Shown: positions 1-12,271, numbered from the stretch's first letter. The stretch is 64,000 nucleotides of DNA from Mytilus californianus (GCF_021869535.1 NW_026262734.1:73284339-73348338), one strand, 5' to 3'. The notes: generated by a model not told the origin, from the letters alone. Numbers and translations: made by a program.

Positions 1-214
1 TTTTAGCAGTAAAATGAACACCTAAAAGACTTTATACTGCAACTAGCTGTGTTTATTTCCTAAATATAGTAACAAAGCCATATTTTGTTCAATGTCAATT
101 TCATGGAACAATTTTTCCACAGTCAAGGGTTCATTTAGGGATGAAAATAAGTTTGAAATTTGTGTTACAATTTAGATAGCTATCAATGTATTAATTTAAG
201 TTGCAGTATAGAAA

Positions 215-358
215 CAATATTAGGTCAATGTCAGAAAAATATATTCTTTTTTGTATTCGGCACAAAACTGGGGAGGGGCTCGGTAAAACCTCGCCCTTCC
301 CCAGTTTCTCATCCTCATACAAAAAAGTTTATATTTTTCTGACATTGACCTAATATTG
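215..358. mobile_element. Foldback MITE-like element
   Basis: The two ends are inverted copies of each other over about 41 bp with only two or three mismatches; the outer arm begins CAATATTAGGTCAATGTCAG. The centre folds again (CTGGGGAGGG against CCCTTCCCCAG), so the whole segment is one long hairpin. No transposase is present, so any movement would depend on a transposase elsewhere. The 60-codon plus frame over this segment is a by-product of the hairpin. Family assignment is not possible from the window. Confidence 0.75.
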
Positions 359-639
359 TATACAATATCATATGATTGAAATACGTGTGATGAGAATTCT
401 TAACAGCCTCTGTGATGTAAACATGTTTTTCTCATTAAAATCAAAGATACAGGAATTTTCATTACAGCATTCTGATAAAGACTAAGTGTGGCAAACTGTT
501 ATTTTGGTCTAAAGATATAAATTACTAATGTTAAATATTGCTTCTTCTCCGGTAAAGCTTAAAGTGTAATGGCAAGTGTGTGAAGACAAAAATCCTATAC
601 TAGATATAAATACAACTCATATTTGTGTATTTAAATAAC

Positions 640-2460
640 TTCAGATAAAATTGTCAAATTGATGGTATTTCGGCTAATTAAAATGCTAAAATTGGCAAAA
701 CCTATAATTATTAGTCCTATTAAAACACTAATCACTAAAAGTTTTAAAACTTCAGTTTTTCCAGATAAGCTAAAGGTGGCCCACGTTAGACCACTATTTA
801 AGAAAAACAATATGCTGGACAAAGGAAATATAGTGTGTTGCAGAGTATATCCAAATTTTACGAACGTGCTATTTTTGATCAACTAGCTGAGTTTTTTTGA
901 AAAAACACTTTAACCCACTGTTTTCTGCATTTAGATCAGGATATGGGTGTCAAACTGCCCTCCTTAAAGTTATTGAGGATTGGAAGAAGGCACTGGACGA
1001 TAACAAATTTGTCGCAGCAATATTGATGGACTTATCAAAGGCATTCGACTGTTTGCCGCATGAATTATTATTATTAAAAATGAAAACTTATGGTTTATCA
1101 AATAGTTTTATAGATTTATTACATAGCTACTTACAAAACAGAAAACAATGTGTAAAGATTAATAACATTTGTAGTAATTTTGAAAATATGTTCAAAGGTG
1201 TTCCGCAAGGTTCCATACTTGGACCTATGCTTTTTAATATATTCATAAATGACATTTTTGGTGTAGTTGACAATAGTACTATATATAATTATGCGGATGA
1301 CAACACCTTATCCTATGCTGATTTTGATATACAGAATGTCATAAAAAATATAGAAAGTGATAGTCTTAAAATGTTGGATTGGTTTGATTACAATTTAATG
1401 AAAGCTAATCCAGATAAATTTCAAGCTCTGGCAATTGGCAAAAAAACTTTTAATCATGATATTGTTTTTAATCTTAAAGGTAATAGAATAGAATGTGAAA
1501 ATGATGTAAAGCTACTTAGAGTCACATTAGACTACAGATTAAATTTTGATAAACATATATCTGAGATTTGTAAGAAGGCCTCTCGTCAACTTAATGTTCT
1601 TAAACGTATTGGTAGATACCTGAATAGACTTGGTCGTCTAACAATTTATTATTCTTTTATTTTGTCTAATCTTAATTATTGCCCAATCACCTGGAATTTT
1701 TGTAGTAAAAAAAAACACAGTTAAGATAGAAAAAATCCAAGAGAGAGCCTTGAGATTTGTTTATGAGGATTATAATAGCTCCTATGAAGATCTTTTACAC
1801 AAGTCAAAACTTCCATCTCTTAAAGTCAGAAGATTACGAGCAATAGCTATAGAAACTTTTAAAATTATACACAAAAAGAGTCCATCTTATTTACATGATT
1901 TGATTAATATAAAAAATCACAAATATTCCTTCAGATATAAAAATACAGTTGAACAGCCCCAGGTGAGAACAACAAGCTATGGCATTAATTATTTTAGATA
2001 TACAGCTGCAAAATTTTGGAATGAACTACCCCAGAGTTTTAGAGATGAAAACAATTTTAACCAATTTTCTAAACTTATTGTTACCTGGAATGGTAGTTCA
2101 TGCCAATGCAATGCCTGCAAATAATTAATGCTTTAATTTTTAGTGCTTTTATTCTGCTTAATGTGCTGTAATTGCTTGTGTTTTAAAGTGCTTTATATGT
2201 TTTTAATAGTGAGTTGCTTATTGTACTTATAATATTTCTGCATGGTATTACATACTTAACTTCTTCATGTCATGTATACTGTATATGTATGCTTCAATGT
2301 AATGTTTTGCTTTGTGTAGCTTTTGTGCGTGTAGTATGCTTGCTTTGTTTTAAACGTGCACGTTTTTAGATGTTTTGTTTGTAATAAGACGATATAAAAG
2401 CCCAATAGAGCTTATGTTTTCTGTATAATGATCTCGTCTATAAATAAAGCTTTTGGACTC
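640..2460 (+). mobile_element. 5'-truncated, frameshifted LINE (jockey/CR1 group), copy 1
   Basis: This is a non-LTR retrotransposon fragment carrying the reverse transcriptase (RT) and the C-terminal region. It starts inside the RT (residues FPDKLKVAHVRPLFKKN near 750-810). Motif A MDLSKAFDCLPH is near 1025, motif B GVPQGSILGP near 1195, and the catalytic YADDNTL box near 1290. The thumb and a C-terminal part ending in a Cys-rich SSCQCNACK follow to 2124. The frame is broken by a stop/shift near 886-897 and by an indel in an A-run near 1715. The endonuclease and ORF1 are missing. A 330-bp T/G-rich 3' UTR follows, with AATAAA at about 2443. It is the same family as 25205-26927 (same residues in the same order, similar 3' UTR). 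It cannot be autonomous. Confidence 0.88.
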
Positions 2461-2482
2461 TAATCTACTATTACAAATGTAG

Positions 2483-2605
2483 ATGATTCTGCTGATGTTC
2501 TCCTAAAGAGTATAGTTAAGAAACCAGTATTATCCCCCCTGGCAAAAGATGCATTCCACCTGTCAACATCCTGTCTCTACGATATTCTGAGAAAGACACC
2601 AACAG
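2483..2605 (+). CDS. Candidate internal exon of an unidentified plus-strand gene
   Basis: An open 123-nt segment lies between an AG (2481-2482) and a consensus-like donor (ACAG|GTAACT). It encodes 40 residues with a balanced, protein-like composition (for example VLSPLAKDAFHLSTSCLYDI), in phase 2 in and phase 1 out. The acceptor's pyrimidine tract is poor because the end of the LINE lies only about 25 bp upstream, so the insertion may have damaged or replaced the branch-point region. I do not recognise the protein. It could be a remnant or chance frame. Linkage to the 12272-12392 exon is only a guess from strand and spacing. Confidence 0.35.
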
Positions 2606-3311
2606 GTAACTATATATAAGTTGTGAAATTCAAATGTTTAAATTTGGAAAGAGTTAAATAGAGTTATTAGCTTTGTTTACCATGTCAAGTCATGCAATCT
2701 TTAAGGAACAGTAATAAAAAACATCTAGAGGTGTTTGTATAAACTTCAAAACAACCAATAGAACACAGTTATCTTAAATAGTCTATGGTGTGCATAATGA
2801 ACAGTACAAGCATTATATATAGTTCTGAAAATAAACATGATAACATTTTACCTTACCTCTATCAAAATTATATATATATTATAGTACTTATCCAAACACT
2901 TAGGTTATACAAATATTGAATATGAAAAAATGTAAAATTATTGGTTACATTAATGTTATAATGTTTCAACTGTGTCAGTTGGCTGTTTGTTTGACTACAA
3001 CAAGTTTGGTTTGGAAAGTAGAGATCAATAAAGACTCTAGTTAATATGTTCTCTGTTTGCCAACTACAAGATCAGCATTACTTCGTTTTTTCTGACTTAG
3101 AATGAGAGATTTCTGGCTTGTAAAAAGGGTAAGTAAACCATGCAAAATGTACAACAATAGATAATTATTGTGTAAAATTTCAATTTCGTTCAAATATAAT
3201 TAAAAATTAACCATAACCATAACAATACACATCTCATTGAATGGTTCTTTAATGTAGGCCTTGTATCATCTTGTTGTATTTTTACTATGGTTTTTGTCTT
3301 GCCTGCAACAG

Positions 3312-3373
3312 TTGCAGTATCGTGACAGGAATTACTATCAGGCTGCAGCGGCATCGGCGACATCAACTATTTG
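3312..3373 (+). CDS. Weak candidate exon
   Basis: A good acceptor context (TTTTTGTCTTGCCTGCAACAG) precedes an open frame with protein-like residues (LQYRDRNYYQAAAASATS). A possible donor GTATAA follows at about 3374. The frame stays open to 3497, but its later part looks random. A further small exon could lie near 3100-3127, where an acceptor-like tract and a perfect GTAAGT donor sit about 28 nt apart. The phases only fit with a non-obvious acceptor. Treat as a lead, not a call. Confidence 0.2.
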
Positions 3374-3504
3374 TATAAATCTTTATATTTCAAAAGGAAG
3401 AAGACCTGGATGTTTCATAACTTGTATGCACATTAATTATGTTAGGAAGTTTCCGTCAATCATATGTCCTTGTCCTGGACCTCCATTTCATGTTTAGCGA
3501 CTGC

Positions 3505-3975
3505 TTGATAAAAAATTATAGTTTTTTGTCATGTGAATTTCTCACTAATAATGAGTAATAGGATAGCTATATTTGGCATATGAGTTCCTTGCTACATCTA
3601 GATATCAGACTGCTTGATTTTTTTTTGTCCTGTGAATTTCTCACTAATTATGAGTAATAGGGTAACTATATTTGGTATACGATTTCCTTGCAACGTTTAC
3701 ATGTCCGTCATATAGGGTTCACCTGCCTCGACTTCATTTAAAGGATCCGTGATCAAGGTCAAAGTTATATTTTATTATATGTTCGTTTCTCAGATACTAC
3801 AAGCTGTATGTCAATTATATGTGGTGTATGGAATGATTGTAAGGTGTACATGTCAGTCTGTCAGGTTTCATCTGACCTTGACCTCATTTTCATGGTTCAA
3901 TTTGGTCAATGTTAAGTTTTTGTGTTTTGGTCTGTTTTTCAAGTACTGTAAGCAATAACTCAACTATATTTGTAA
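3505..3975 (-). repeat. rep-H monomers, reverse orientation
   Basis: Two diverged copies (from about 3540 and 3625) of a segment with TGTGAATTTCTCACTAAT, followed by phrases such as TGACCTTGACCTCATTTTC and GGAATGATTGTAAGGTGTAC. These are the reverse complement of the monomers at 28270-28590 and 33750-35130. A shorter piece of the same family is at about 9255-9330. No coding content; the 69-codon plus frame here is fortuitous. Confidence 0.6.
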
Positions 3976-3999
3976 CATGAATGGTAATTTTTCCTTTGA

Positions 4000-4505
4000 T
4001 CTTCGAGTGAAAAGTAAAACAACAAAAATACCGAACTCCAAGGAAAATTCAAAATGGAAAGTCCCTAAACAATTGGCAAAATCAAAAGCTCAAACACATC
4101 AAACGAATGGAAAACAACTGTCATATTTCTGACTTGGTACAGGCATTTTCTTATGTAGAAAATGGTGGATTAAACCTGGTTTTAAAGCTAGCTAAACCTC
4201 TCACTTGTATGACAGTCGCATAAAATTCCATTATATTGACAACAATATGTGAACAAAACAAACAGACATAATAGGTAAAAATGTCAAAAATAGGGGTACA
4301 GCAGTCAACATTGTGTTATAATCTCAATCACTATAAAAACAAACAAATATGTCAATAAAGAAAAACAAAATGGCATATAGACAAAGCACATACGCAACAT
4401 TGAAACACAAGAATACAAAAAATGACAACAGCACAACAACACAATGGCGGGATGTACAAGTACCGAACCACGTCTAAAGGATATTACCAAAAATGGACCA
4501 AACAG
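4000..4505. repeat. Dispersed mytilid repeat
   Basis: An A-rich 500-bp block (CCAAGGAAAATTCAAAATGG to GGATATTACCAAAAATGG). From memory it closely resembles a repeat seen many times in Mytilus genome sequence; within this window I see only this copy. No RT or transposase frame is visible. Its right end abuts the foldback at 4511, so the two may be parts of one element. The 82-codon minus frame here is not a credible gene. Confidence 0.5.
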
Positions 4506-4510
4506 TAAAT

Positions 4511-4652
4511 AGAGATTAATACATGGCCTTTTCCATATCGGCCCGGATATCATCCCGAGACCCTCATATCAGCCCGAGACGTAGTCGGGGTGCTGATATG
4601 GGTCGAGGGATGATACCCGGGCCGATATGGAAAAGGCCATGTATTAATCTCT
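4511..4652. mobile_element. 142-bp GC-rich foldback
   Basis: A near-complete palindrome: AGAGATTAATACATGGCCTT at the left end is mirrored by its exact inverse at the right end. The pairing continues through CCATATCGGCCCGG and ATCATCCC with small bulges to an apex near CGAGACGTAGTCGGGG. Arms are about 65 bp. GC and CpG content are well above the surroundings. A short related piece (TGATATGGGTTATCAGCCCG) is at about 5428-5447. Likely a MITE/foldback element or the palindromic end of the adjoining repeat. Confidence 0.75.
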
Positions 4653-5044
4653 TTATCATATACTTCCGACAATTGTTTTATGTAAGGCAAATAAACAAAT
4701 GAAATAACTAAAACAGTCAAAAACTTTTTAAAGAAGTTAAATCATGAATCCAACAAATACACTATAATTGTCCAACAATAGCATCACTACCTCCATATAT
4801 ATTATGGTGCCATTTCCTATAGAGGCATTTTGAAACATTAAAAATTTGGAAGCTGGAAGCATGGAGGAAGTATTTACAGTTTTATGATCATTATTACTAC
4901 ATGTTGTACTATATGAGATGATTCATAATTGTCAATGGCATTTGTTAGCAAGTACTAATTGTAAACTAGCATCATTTTAAAAATCTATATCATTGGATTT
5001 AGGGAGCTACCATTTGATTTTTATGGGGGGCTAGGAGGAAAAAT

Positions 5045-5250
5045 TTTGTCCTGCCTTTTTTTTTAGTTGTAATCTCTGTCCTGCCTTTTTATTTTTCACT
5101 CTTTTCGGTCCTGCCTTTTTTTTTTATTACTTTATCATGACATTTTTTACACAAATTGTCATCCTGCCTTTTTTTTTGCACAGTTGCTCATCCTGCCTTT
5201 TTTTTTTACTCAAAACTCCTGTCCTGCCTTTTTTTCAAATTTCATCCTAG
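5045..5250. repeat. TCCTGCCTTTTTT minisatellite
   Basis: The phrase TCCTGCC followed by a T-run of 7-10 recurs six times at irregular spacing of about 33-55 bp. Simple tandem array with no coding potential. Confidence 0.8.
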
Positions 5251-5604
5251 CCCCCCCCCTCGCTATTTGTCCGCCATTACTGGACATCACAAAAGTTCCC
5301 GTAAATTTTGACGCCATAATAAAAAATATCTGAGGCCACAATGGAAAAGTAAACATGCGATACCGGAAATACCGGAAGTAACTTGCACGAGAGGCACTGT
5401 TATGGTTTTTTTGCACGAGACGCCCCTGATATGGGTTATCAGCCCGGGTGGGAAATTATGGCTTGTGTACTTCCGTTCATTACACATATGCAAAAGCTAT
5501 CATAGTAATGCTTAGTATATGATAAACGTTAATAATTTACAAAGACAAATAAAATAACACTATAATACGTAATGAAGATGATAAACAACGGCAGTACCTA
5601 GAAG

Positions 5605-7909
5605 CTATACATCAAGACCATCATGTATTATTTGTGAAGTTGATACGGAATATTTATCAGCAAGGTCTTCGTATCTTCCGATGAACCTTTCTAGAAAAGG
5701 GACGAGACGTTCTTTGACATAACCCTGGTTCATCAACTTTTTGCTCAGACACTGATGACGTTTTACAAAGTCTGAGTAGCAGCTGCAGCTCTTGAATACC
5801 GAAAGATTTTCGAAATGTATATCCCATATGCAGGTGAAGTTGGTATATTGCTACTAAGGTAGGGGAAATTGATAATTTCAAAATTTAAATCGTCTCGTTT
5901 GTCATAGATTCTGGTACTGAGATGACCGCTGATGTCAAATTCGAAGTATAAGTCTAAAAAAGAGGTGGAGGAAGCCGTGACTATTGTTTCTTTAATTTCT
6001 AGTTCTGGAGGATATATTAATGGAACCCAATCAGAAAATTTTGGATTGTTTATGGAAAGAACATCATCAATATATCTGAATGTGAAATAAAATGATCTGG
6101 CTTCTTTGATCTTCTTGTTTTGACAAGTGTCTGAAGGAACTCCGACTCATATGAAAATAAGAAGAAGTTGGCAAGGAGAGGCGCACAGTTCGTTCCCATA
6201 GGAATGCTGAGAATTTGTTGAAAAAGTCTACCTCCAAATTCAACAAATATGTTGTCAATAAGAAACTCCAGCATACTGATCACTTGTTCCTCTGTGTAGA
6301 ATGTTTTACCTTTTTGTTCACTATTAACAAAATATGCCGTATGGTATCCCAAAGTAATAAATTTATAGCGTATGCTACCATTTTTATATTGAAGAGCATT
6401 GTGGATTATTTCTTTTAGACGATTTGTCAATTTCACATGGGGAATCGGGTGGTCTACAGGGTTGAAAACTCAAAAGTTTTGATAGAATTAATTTCAGAAA
6501 AAGATCGAGATTCAAAATTATCCAGAAGTTCTTTAGAGTATTTTAGAATCCACTTATTGTTAATACCACTACGCGAGTAAACAGTTTCACAGTATTACTG
6601 AAGACCCTCTTTCACTGCGGACAGAATTGTTGTCAATCTAATGCACAATTCCTTTGTAAAACATTAAGATGAGCCGGCAATGTACGTTGTTTGTACGGAA
6701 TTTTGTGAAACTTAGTTATCCAATACAAACAAGGTAAGTCCTCAGATTTGCTGTTCAATGTAATGTTCATTGAAGCAATGAAGGACTTATGATTCGCCAA
6801 AATCCTTGTTAAATGATATGTTTTTGTATGTGGGATTACCTGAGTGCTCATGTATTCCTAATTCTTTTACAAGACACTCGTAGTAGTACGATTTACACAC
6901 AAAGACAATATTATTTGAAGCTTTGTCCGAAAGAACAAAACATATTTATCGTGAAGAGATGATAGACATTTCACAGCTTCTTTGTCTCTGAAAACGGACT
7001 TTGGTCGATCATTCACACAGTTTTTCAACTTATGAATTCGACGTTTTATCAGAGACCTGATTGTTTTGACCCATTCTGACAAAGTGTCTAGTTCAACTTC
7101 TTCTCGTTTAGCCCTTGCTCTGGCGTAGTCCTCAATGGAATCCATAACTATTTTGAAGTTATGGTTCCAATTGATGTGTTGGGGTTCTCTAAACTTAGGC
7201 CCATGAGATATCACCTTTCGGAGATGTTCATGTTGAATTATGTTTAGATACCCAGTAATAACATGACCAGAGGGGCTGTAAATATAAGGCGTGTGGGAAG
7301 TTGGGAACAGTCACATGTCAGAGGTTTTTTTTTTAGGTATTCTTCTAAATCAAGGTCGTGCAATGCTTGCCTATAGTTTAATACTTTAGGTGCAATGGTT
7401 TTGGTATAACTGTAGGATACAATAGGGACAGACTGATTTTGAAAATAAAGTGGAATTTTAGATGTTACCTCCTTGTGATGAAGAACGTTGCTGATGTTGA
7501 TTGCATCAATTCCTTTATTTGAAAAATTAACTGGAAGGAATTTCTTCTTTTCCTCATGTAAAGGTTCCGATCTTATTGTTTTAAAAAGACGGAAAAGAGC
7601 TACATCACAAATTATACTGACTAGTCTGTATATCGAAGAAAATGTATCTATGCATCCCTTGTCAAGTGCATAATATCTCAAACATTTTAAAAAAATTAAC
7701 CGGCAGAGAAAAAAATTAGAAAGAAGATGTGAAAGTAGGTCATCAAAGCTCCCAGAGGGCGATCTAAATTTAGAAGAATTTTTTACATTGGGCCGATGGT
7801 AACGTTTTTGCCCATGACTACGCTGGTGTCTTAAAGTAGTATTAAATGAACCCATTACATTAACATCACTGCAGGCTGGACTTGACAGTTTACTTATCTC
7901 ATACCACAT
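5605..7909 (-). pseudogene. Penelope-like reverse transcriptase element, degraded
   Basis: Read on the minus strand, this is one long RT-type protein now split across frames. In order: an N-terminal extension (7909-7244; residues NKGIDAINISNVLHHKE, then a Cys-containing CDCSQLP); a region with KFREPQHINWNHNFK (about 7210-7140); the RT fingers (LYWITKFHKIPYKQR near 6720-6680); palm motif B-like IPMGTNCAPLLANFFL (about 6200-6150); the catalytic YIDDV (about 6070-6055); and a C-terminal part ending at a TAG near 5605. Several stops and shifts interrupt it. The family is common in bivalves. I place it nearest Penelope-like elements from the palm motif; no GIY-YIG endonuclease is evident. Flanking repeats or target duplications were not resolved. 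Confidence 0.8.
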
Positions 7910-8027
7910 CTTCTTATATCTATTTACTGAAGGGTGTGTTGCTCGTGCTGTGTGGATGCAGTAGAATGTGTCCCCGTGCTTTTGGTGTATGCCCTTATAT
8001 TTTACAATTATGGGTTGTTTGCCTGTG

Positions 8028-8145
8028 AGAGAACTTTCACATGTTTATTATATCTTTGTTCTTTACTTTTACAAATTGTGACTTGGATGGAGAGTTATCT
8101 TATTGGCACTCATACCACATCTTCTTATATCTATATATTATGTTA
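8028..8145 (-). repeat. rep-K fragment, reverse orientation
   Basis: Contains TTGGCACTCATACCACATCT, the inverse of the leading part of rep-K at 28045-28265. The inner part CATACCACATCTTCTTATAT also occurs at about 7900-7920, at the upstream edge of the Penelope-like element. That makes two partial copies about 210 bp apart. From memory this is a very common mussel repeat. Confidence 0.65.
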
Positions 8146-9142
8146 TTTTTAGAGGAGTGCGTTAATTGAATGATTTTTAGTTATTGCACTCTCCAGTCCC
8201 GCCGTGTGTCGCATGTCATAGGAAAAGCAAAGAATGGGAGGAGCTTAGACCAGTGCTCTAACTTCCATCTCAGAAGTTGTTATTTCACTGTCTAGCTCCG
8301 CCTCCTTGGCTTAGTAAACAATGAAATCAATGACCATAAAATGTCCTTATAAATCTAAACATAACGCATACACAACAATATATAAAAAAAAAATCGGAAA
8401 ATGGAGAGGGGGGGTACCTTAACACTAGCCAAACTTGTAAACCTAACTCTAAATTAAAAATGGTTCCCTGTACTTGAAACAAATGACTGCCTGAGAAGAG
8501 CTACAACAAGGAATAACGTGGTATATAAACCAAGAGGCGATATTGATAAATTGGTGGATACTTGTTTTTATCGTGTCAAAATAAATATTCCATAAAATTG
8601 TCACTGGATTTTTAGTCGTTTTATTTCCTCCCCCTTTTTACGATATATCTCCGTGAATAGGGCATGCTAGAAATATTTATCTCTGGACCTTACGCAATCA
8701 ACAGCCAATCTATTAATCGATCATTTTCATAGTGTTGAGAAAGGCAGAATACCTTCACAATAACTTTTAATAACGTTTCCTGCTTTAACCTCTTCTTAAA
8801 CTACACGTCCTATTGGTTTTGAAAGCAGGCAGCATGGTATACATCTAACAAGATTTTGCATCTTTTCCCTCAAGAATTTTCGCCCGGGTCCCTGGTCTTT
8901 CGCCCGGGTCTCTGGTCTTTAAACCTTGATAAAAGTATCAAGTTAATAATTTATTTACATGTACATCTATCATTAAATCAAATCCTACTAAAAAATCCAA
9001 TCCATGAGACTCAGTTCATTTTCTGAAAATAAGAGACGTTTTGTCATAGAAAGCGCCACTATTTGATTGACATATTTAATTCATTAAAACCACAGACAAG
9101 TTTAACCTTCAACATGTGTCATCGCCCATTAATGTTACAAAT

Positions 9143-9245
9143 CATATATAGCCACGCCTTACTCATTAACATATTTAATCCACTCAGAAGTACGCTTTTC
9201 GTAAATTAAATACGTTAATTCGTAAAAGGCGTGCTATATATATAA
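9143..9245. repeat. Short foldback (about 100 bp)
   Basis: The ends pair: ATATATAGCCACGCCTTAC at the left against GTAAAAGGCGTGCTATATAT at the right, with a loop of about 60 bp that includes further partial pairing. MITE-like; no coding capacity. Confidence 0.55.
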
Positions 9246-9839
9246 CGTGTACATGTCTGTCTGACAGGATTTATTTGACTTTGACCTCATAGTCATGGAT
9301 TTTTAAAAATGTTTTAAAAGTTTATGTGATACTTGTAGTAAAACCTTTATCTTTAAGACTTTTAACATACAATCAATTGTCAGCAAAGCAGGCGAGACAT
9401 TTCAGCATGTGCACTCTTGTGTAGTTCTAACAATATTTTGGTTTATTTGTTTGCAAATTACTGAATTATAAATCCTTATGCTATAGATAGCTCAAAACTT
9501 TTTTGTTTTGTCAAGTATTTATCTCAAATATGTTTAAAAGTGACATTCTTTACAAAAAATGAAGTTGTAAATAATCATAATTGTGAAAAACTGAAAAACA
9601 AATGAATACATTTGGTTAAAGATGTCCTTCAGTTAAAAATTCCACAATAAATTGTAAATTTTCCAATATAGTTACAAAATTGTCTTTTAGGCAAAAAAAA
9701 ATAAATATATGTCTGTTTAAGGTTACATCATTAAAAAAAATAGGGTACGTAGGTCGGTATTTTATTTTTACATTTTATTTTTTGCAACATGGTTTTGAGT
9801 CATGCGGTCCATATTGCATGAGTTGTCTATAGGCCGAGT

Positions 9840-9985
9840 TAACGGTGTCTTCCCGATTGTCCCACTTTTTGTAATTACAGGTAAAAAAAGTAATGAAATT
9901 TTGTGGGACAATCGGGAAGATGTGTGTGGGACAATTGGGAAGTTTAAATGTGGGACAGTTGGTAATTGTTTTGATAGTGATTAAT
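9840..9985. repeat. Scattered TGTGGGACAATC-type repeats
   Basis: GTCTTCCCGATTGTCCCAC is followed by two or more inverted copies of the phrase (GGGACAATCGGGAAG, GTGGGACAATTGGGAAG, GTGGGACAGTTGG). The phrase returns as a tight tandem array at 11386-11500, so the two sites bracket about 1.4 kb that includes the SINE fragment at 10560. Confidence 0.6.
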
Positions 9986-10559
9986 TTGTTTTTAAAGTGA
10001 GAAGCAGGAAATTACAGGTAATTAATCAATGTAATCCATAAAATTTGAAATAAACATGGAGAAAAGAGGGTACATTGTATTTACATATTTAATTTTTGTT
10101 TGTGATATTTTGTTAAACTACAGTTTAAATAAAGAACAATTATACTTCATTAAAGATTAAATAGACTCTTAAATTATAGATTTAACATATAATAAATCAT
10201 TGAAAAATTTAGAAGTATCAAGGATAAAATAAAATTACATTAAAAGATGTGCTTAAGAGAAATACAAAGAGATAAGAATAATTTTACATGTTACAAAGTT
10301 ACAGGGATTTGTTCGAAAATTGACAGGTTGTAGGCTGATAATAAATATATTCATAAAACAAAGAAATAAAACATATTCCATATAATAAGTCTGATCATAA
10401 AATTGTTCAAGTGAGCATTAAATTCAAGCGAACAAAAATGGGGAAAGTTTATTTTAAATATTAATAAGAAAATCCTTGAATTAGAAAATCATAAACATAA
10501 AACGAAATAATGTGCAAATATGTTGATTGTAAAGATATCTGGTCTAACGTTACACAATA

Positions 10560-10770
10560 AAAAGAAATTGACCCCCAGCCGGGTCAAACCAAAGAAGGAA
10601 AGTTGGAATTTACTGCTTCTCCTCAAAGCACGTTGCATTTTCGACTAAGAGCAAAGACTTGTCAGTCCTTACTCAGAATAATATATCTGTGTAGACTGTG
10701 TAGGGTGACATGTCTTCCTGCAGACTGTTATCTTGTGAACTAGCATGTGGAAAATCCGGCTTGATGACTG
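10560..10770 (+). mobile_element. Partial SINE, body only
   Basis: Matches the body of the SINE at 20151-20498, in the opposite orientation. Shared phrases include GAGCAAAGACTTGTCAGTC, GGTGACATGTCTTCCTGC and CTTGTGAACTAGCATG. The tRNA-like head is missing. The 85-codon plus frame beginning at 10710 (MSSCRLLSCELACGKSG) is read through this repeat and is not a gene. Confidence 0.65.
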
Positions 10771-11385
10771 TGTCGGTCTATTTCTTTTCAAAGAAGGTTT
10801 CATCTAACACCAACATGTTCTCGTCATGCTTATGCATTCAACTTGCCACTGGAAGTTTAACAGCTATTAGTTCATCTTTTTTTAATAAAATTGTATATTT
10901 TCAGAGGACACTGATGACATTACTGGGCCACATTTATCTCTTTTCCCTAAGTGAAAGTATAGGTTGAGACCTTGCACTCTATTTTTATTAAATTGATGAT
11001 GTCAATTCTAATTATTAGGTAACAAAATAGTTTATGCTTATGTAACATTTTCATTGTAAATGTTTTTTTTTTTAATCAGTCTAGACCTTTCAGTCTGAGC
11101 GCTCATTAATATAAAAAGAAGACAAAATTCCATCCATGTATTTAAAATTTAAATAACAACTTTCAAATAAAAAAAAATTATTGATATTTGATTTATAAAT
11201 AACCTAACATTATAGATGTCGTTTATTACATATATGTTATATTGTTTAATCAAGAGTGCATTTTACTGATGATTCATTCAACAATTAATATTTACATTGC
11301 TCATGCAATAATTTATTTTAATTTGATATTGCAAAACAAACAACAATAACATTGTTTATTTAAGGAGATAAAGATATAAAAATAA

Positions 11386-11500
11386 TGTGGGACAATCAGA
11401 ACTTTTCATGTGGGACAATCAAAACTTTTCATGTGGGACAATCAGAACTTTTCATGTGGGACAATCAGAACTCTTAAATTTTAAAAAGTGGGATAATCGG
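11386..11500. repeat. 25-bp minisatellite TGTGGGACAATCAGAACTTT
   Basis: Four to five tandem units of about 25 bp, each TGTGGGACAATCA-AACTTTTCA with few changes. Period and sequence are nearly uniform, so the array is young. Related single units are at 9840-9985. Confidence 0.85.
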
Positions 11501-12049
11501 GAATAAACCGAGTTAACCCGTATTTTTAATGATTGGATTTTTTCCCTTGGTTGGAAAATAATGGCGGCAAAGTGTTTATTTCATTACACGACTCGCGAGT
11601 TTCTAAAAACAGCTGTCTATCATATTCACGATTGTAGATATTTAGATGTATCAGGCAATTGATTTATTTTATTGGCAACTCTTAACTTCGCTTTTGACAC
11701 AAGTACACTTTACGACGGGAATAAAATGACTTGGGGTTGGCGCTCAAATGTAGGGTCGGTATGGTAACCGTAAACAGACATATATTGTTTTTGGCCTTAC
11801 AACAATTAAATTAATTATGCCCTGAAAGACATTTTGTTTTATATGTTAAAAGGGAAAAGGGGGTTGTTCTCCAAGAAGGGACGAAAACATATATTAATAT
11901 CTTTTTATAAATAATTATTTTATTAGTGGTTGTTATAGTAAAGTATAATAATACAAGATACCTCATTAAGTATACAAAATATTTGGGGGTCCAGATTTGC
12001 AAATATCATTTTCATGCAGGAAAATCTGGTTTGCCGTCAATCTGACAGC

Positions 12050-12190
12050 CTCTTAAATTGTCTAAGTTGTGTTTTGTGTACTGTTGTTTGTCTTTTGGTC
12101 TTTTCCCTTTTGTTTGCCATGGCGTTGTCAGTTTATTTTCGACATGTGAGTTTGAATGTCCCTAGTGATCTTTTGTCTTTCTTTCACATG
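12050..12190 (+). repeat. rep-M fragment
   Basis: Carries the rep-M signature GTTGTGTTTTGTGTACTGTT, then GCCATGGCGTTGTCAGTTTA, TTTCGACATGTGAGTTTGAA and TGTCCCT. Translated it gives the frequently seen false peptide 'MALSVYFRHVSLNVP'. It stands about 80 bp before the terminal exon at 12272. Other copies are at 20885/22504 (split), 34290-34530, 37030-37260 and 47405-47630. Confidence 0.75.
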
Positions 12191-12271
12191 ATATGAATGT
12201 TTGATTTAAGGCTGATTAAACTCCAACAAGCAGCATACTTTAAGATTATAAATGTTGTTTTTACTTTTCAG

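Noticed and set aside
160..342. 60-codon plus frame
   Set aside because: Lies across the foldback at 215-358 and is random in composition.
10710..10967. 85-codon plus frame beginning MSSCRLLSCELACGKSG
   Set aside because: Its first half is SINE body sequence shared with 19285 and 20151.
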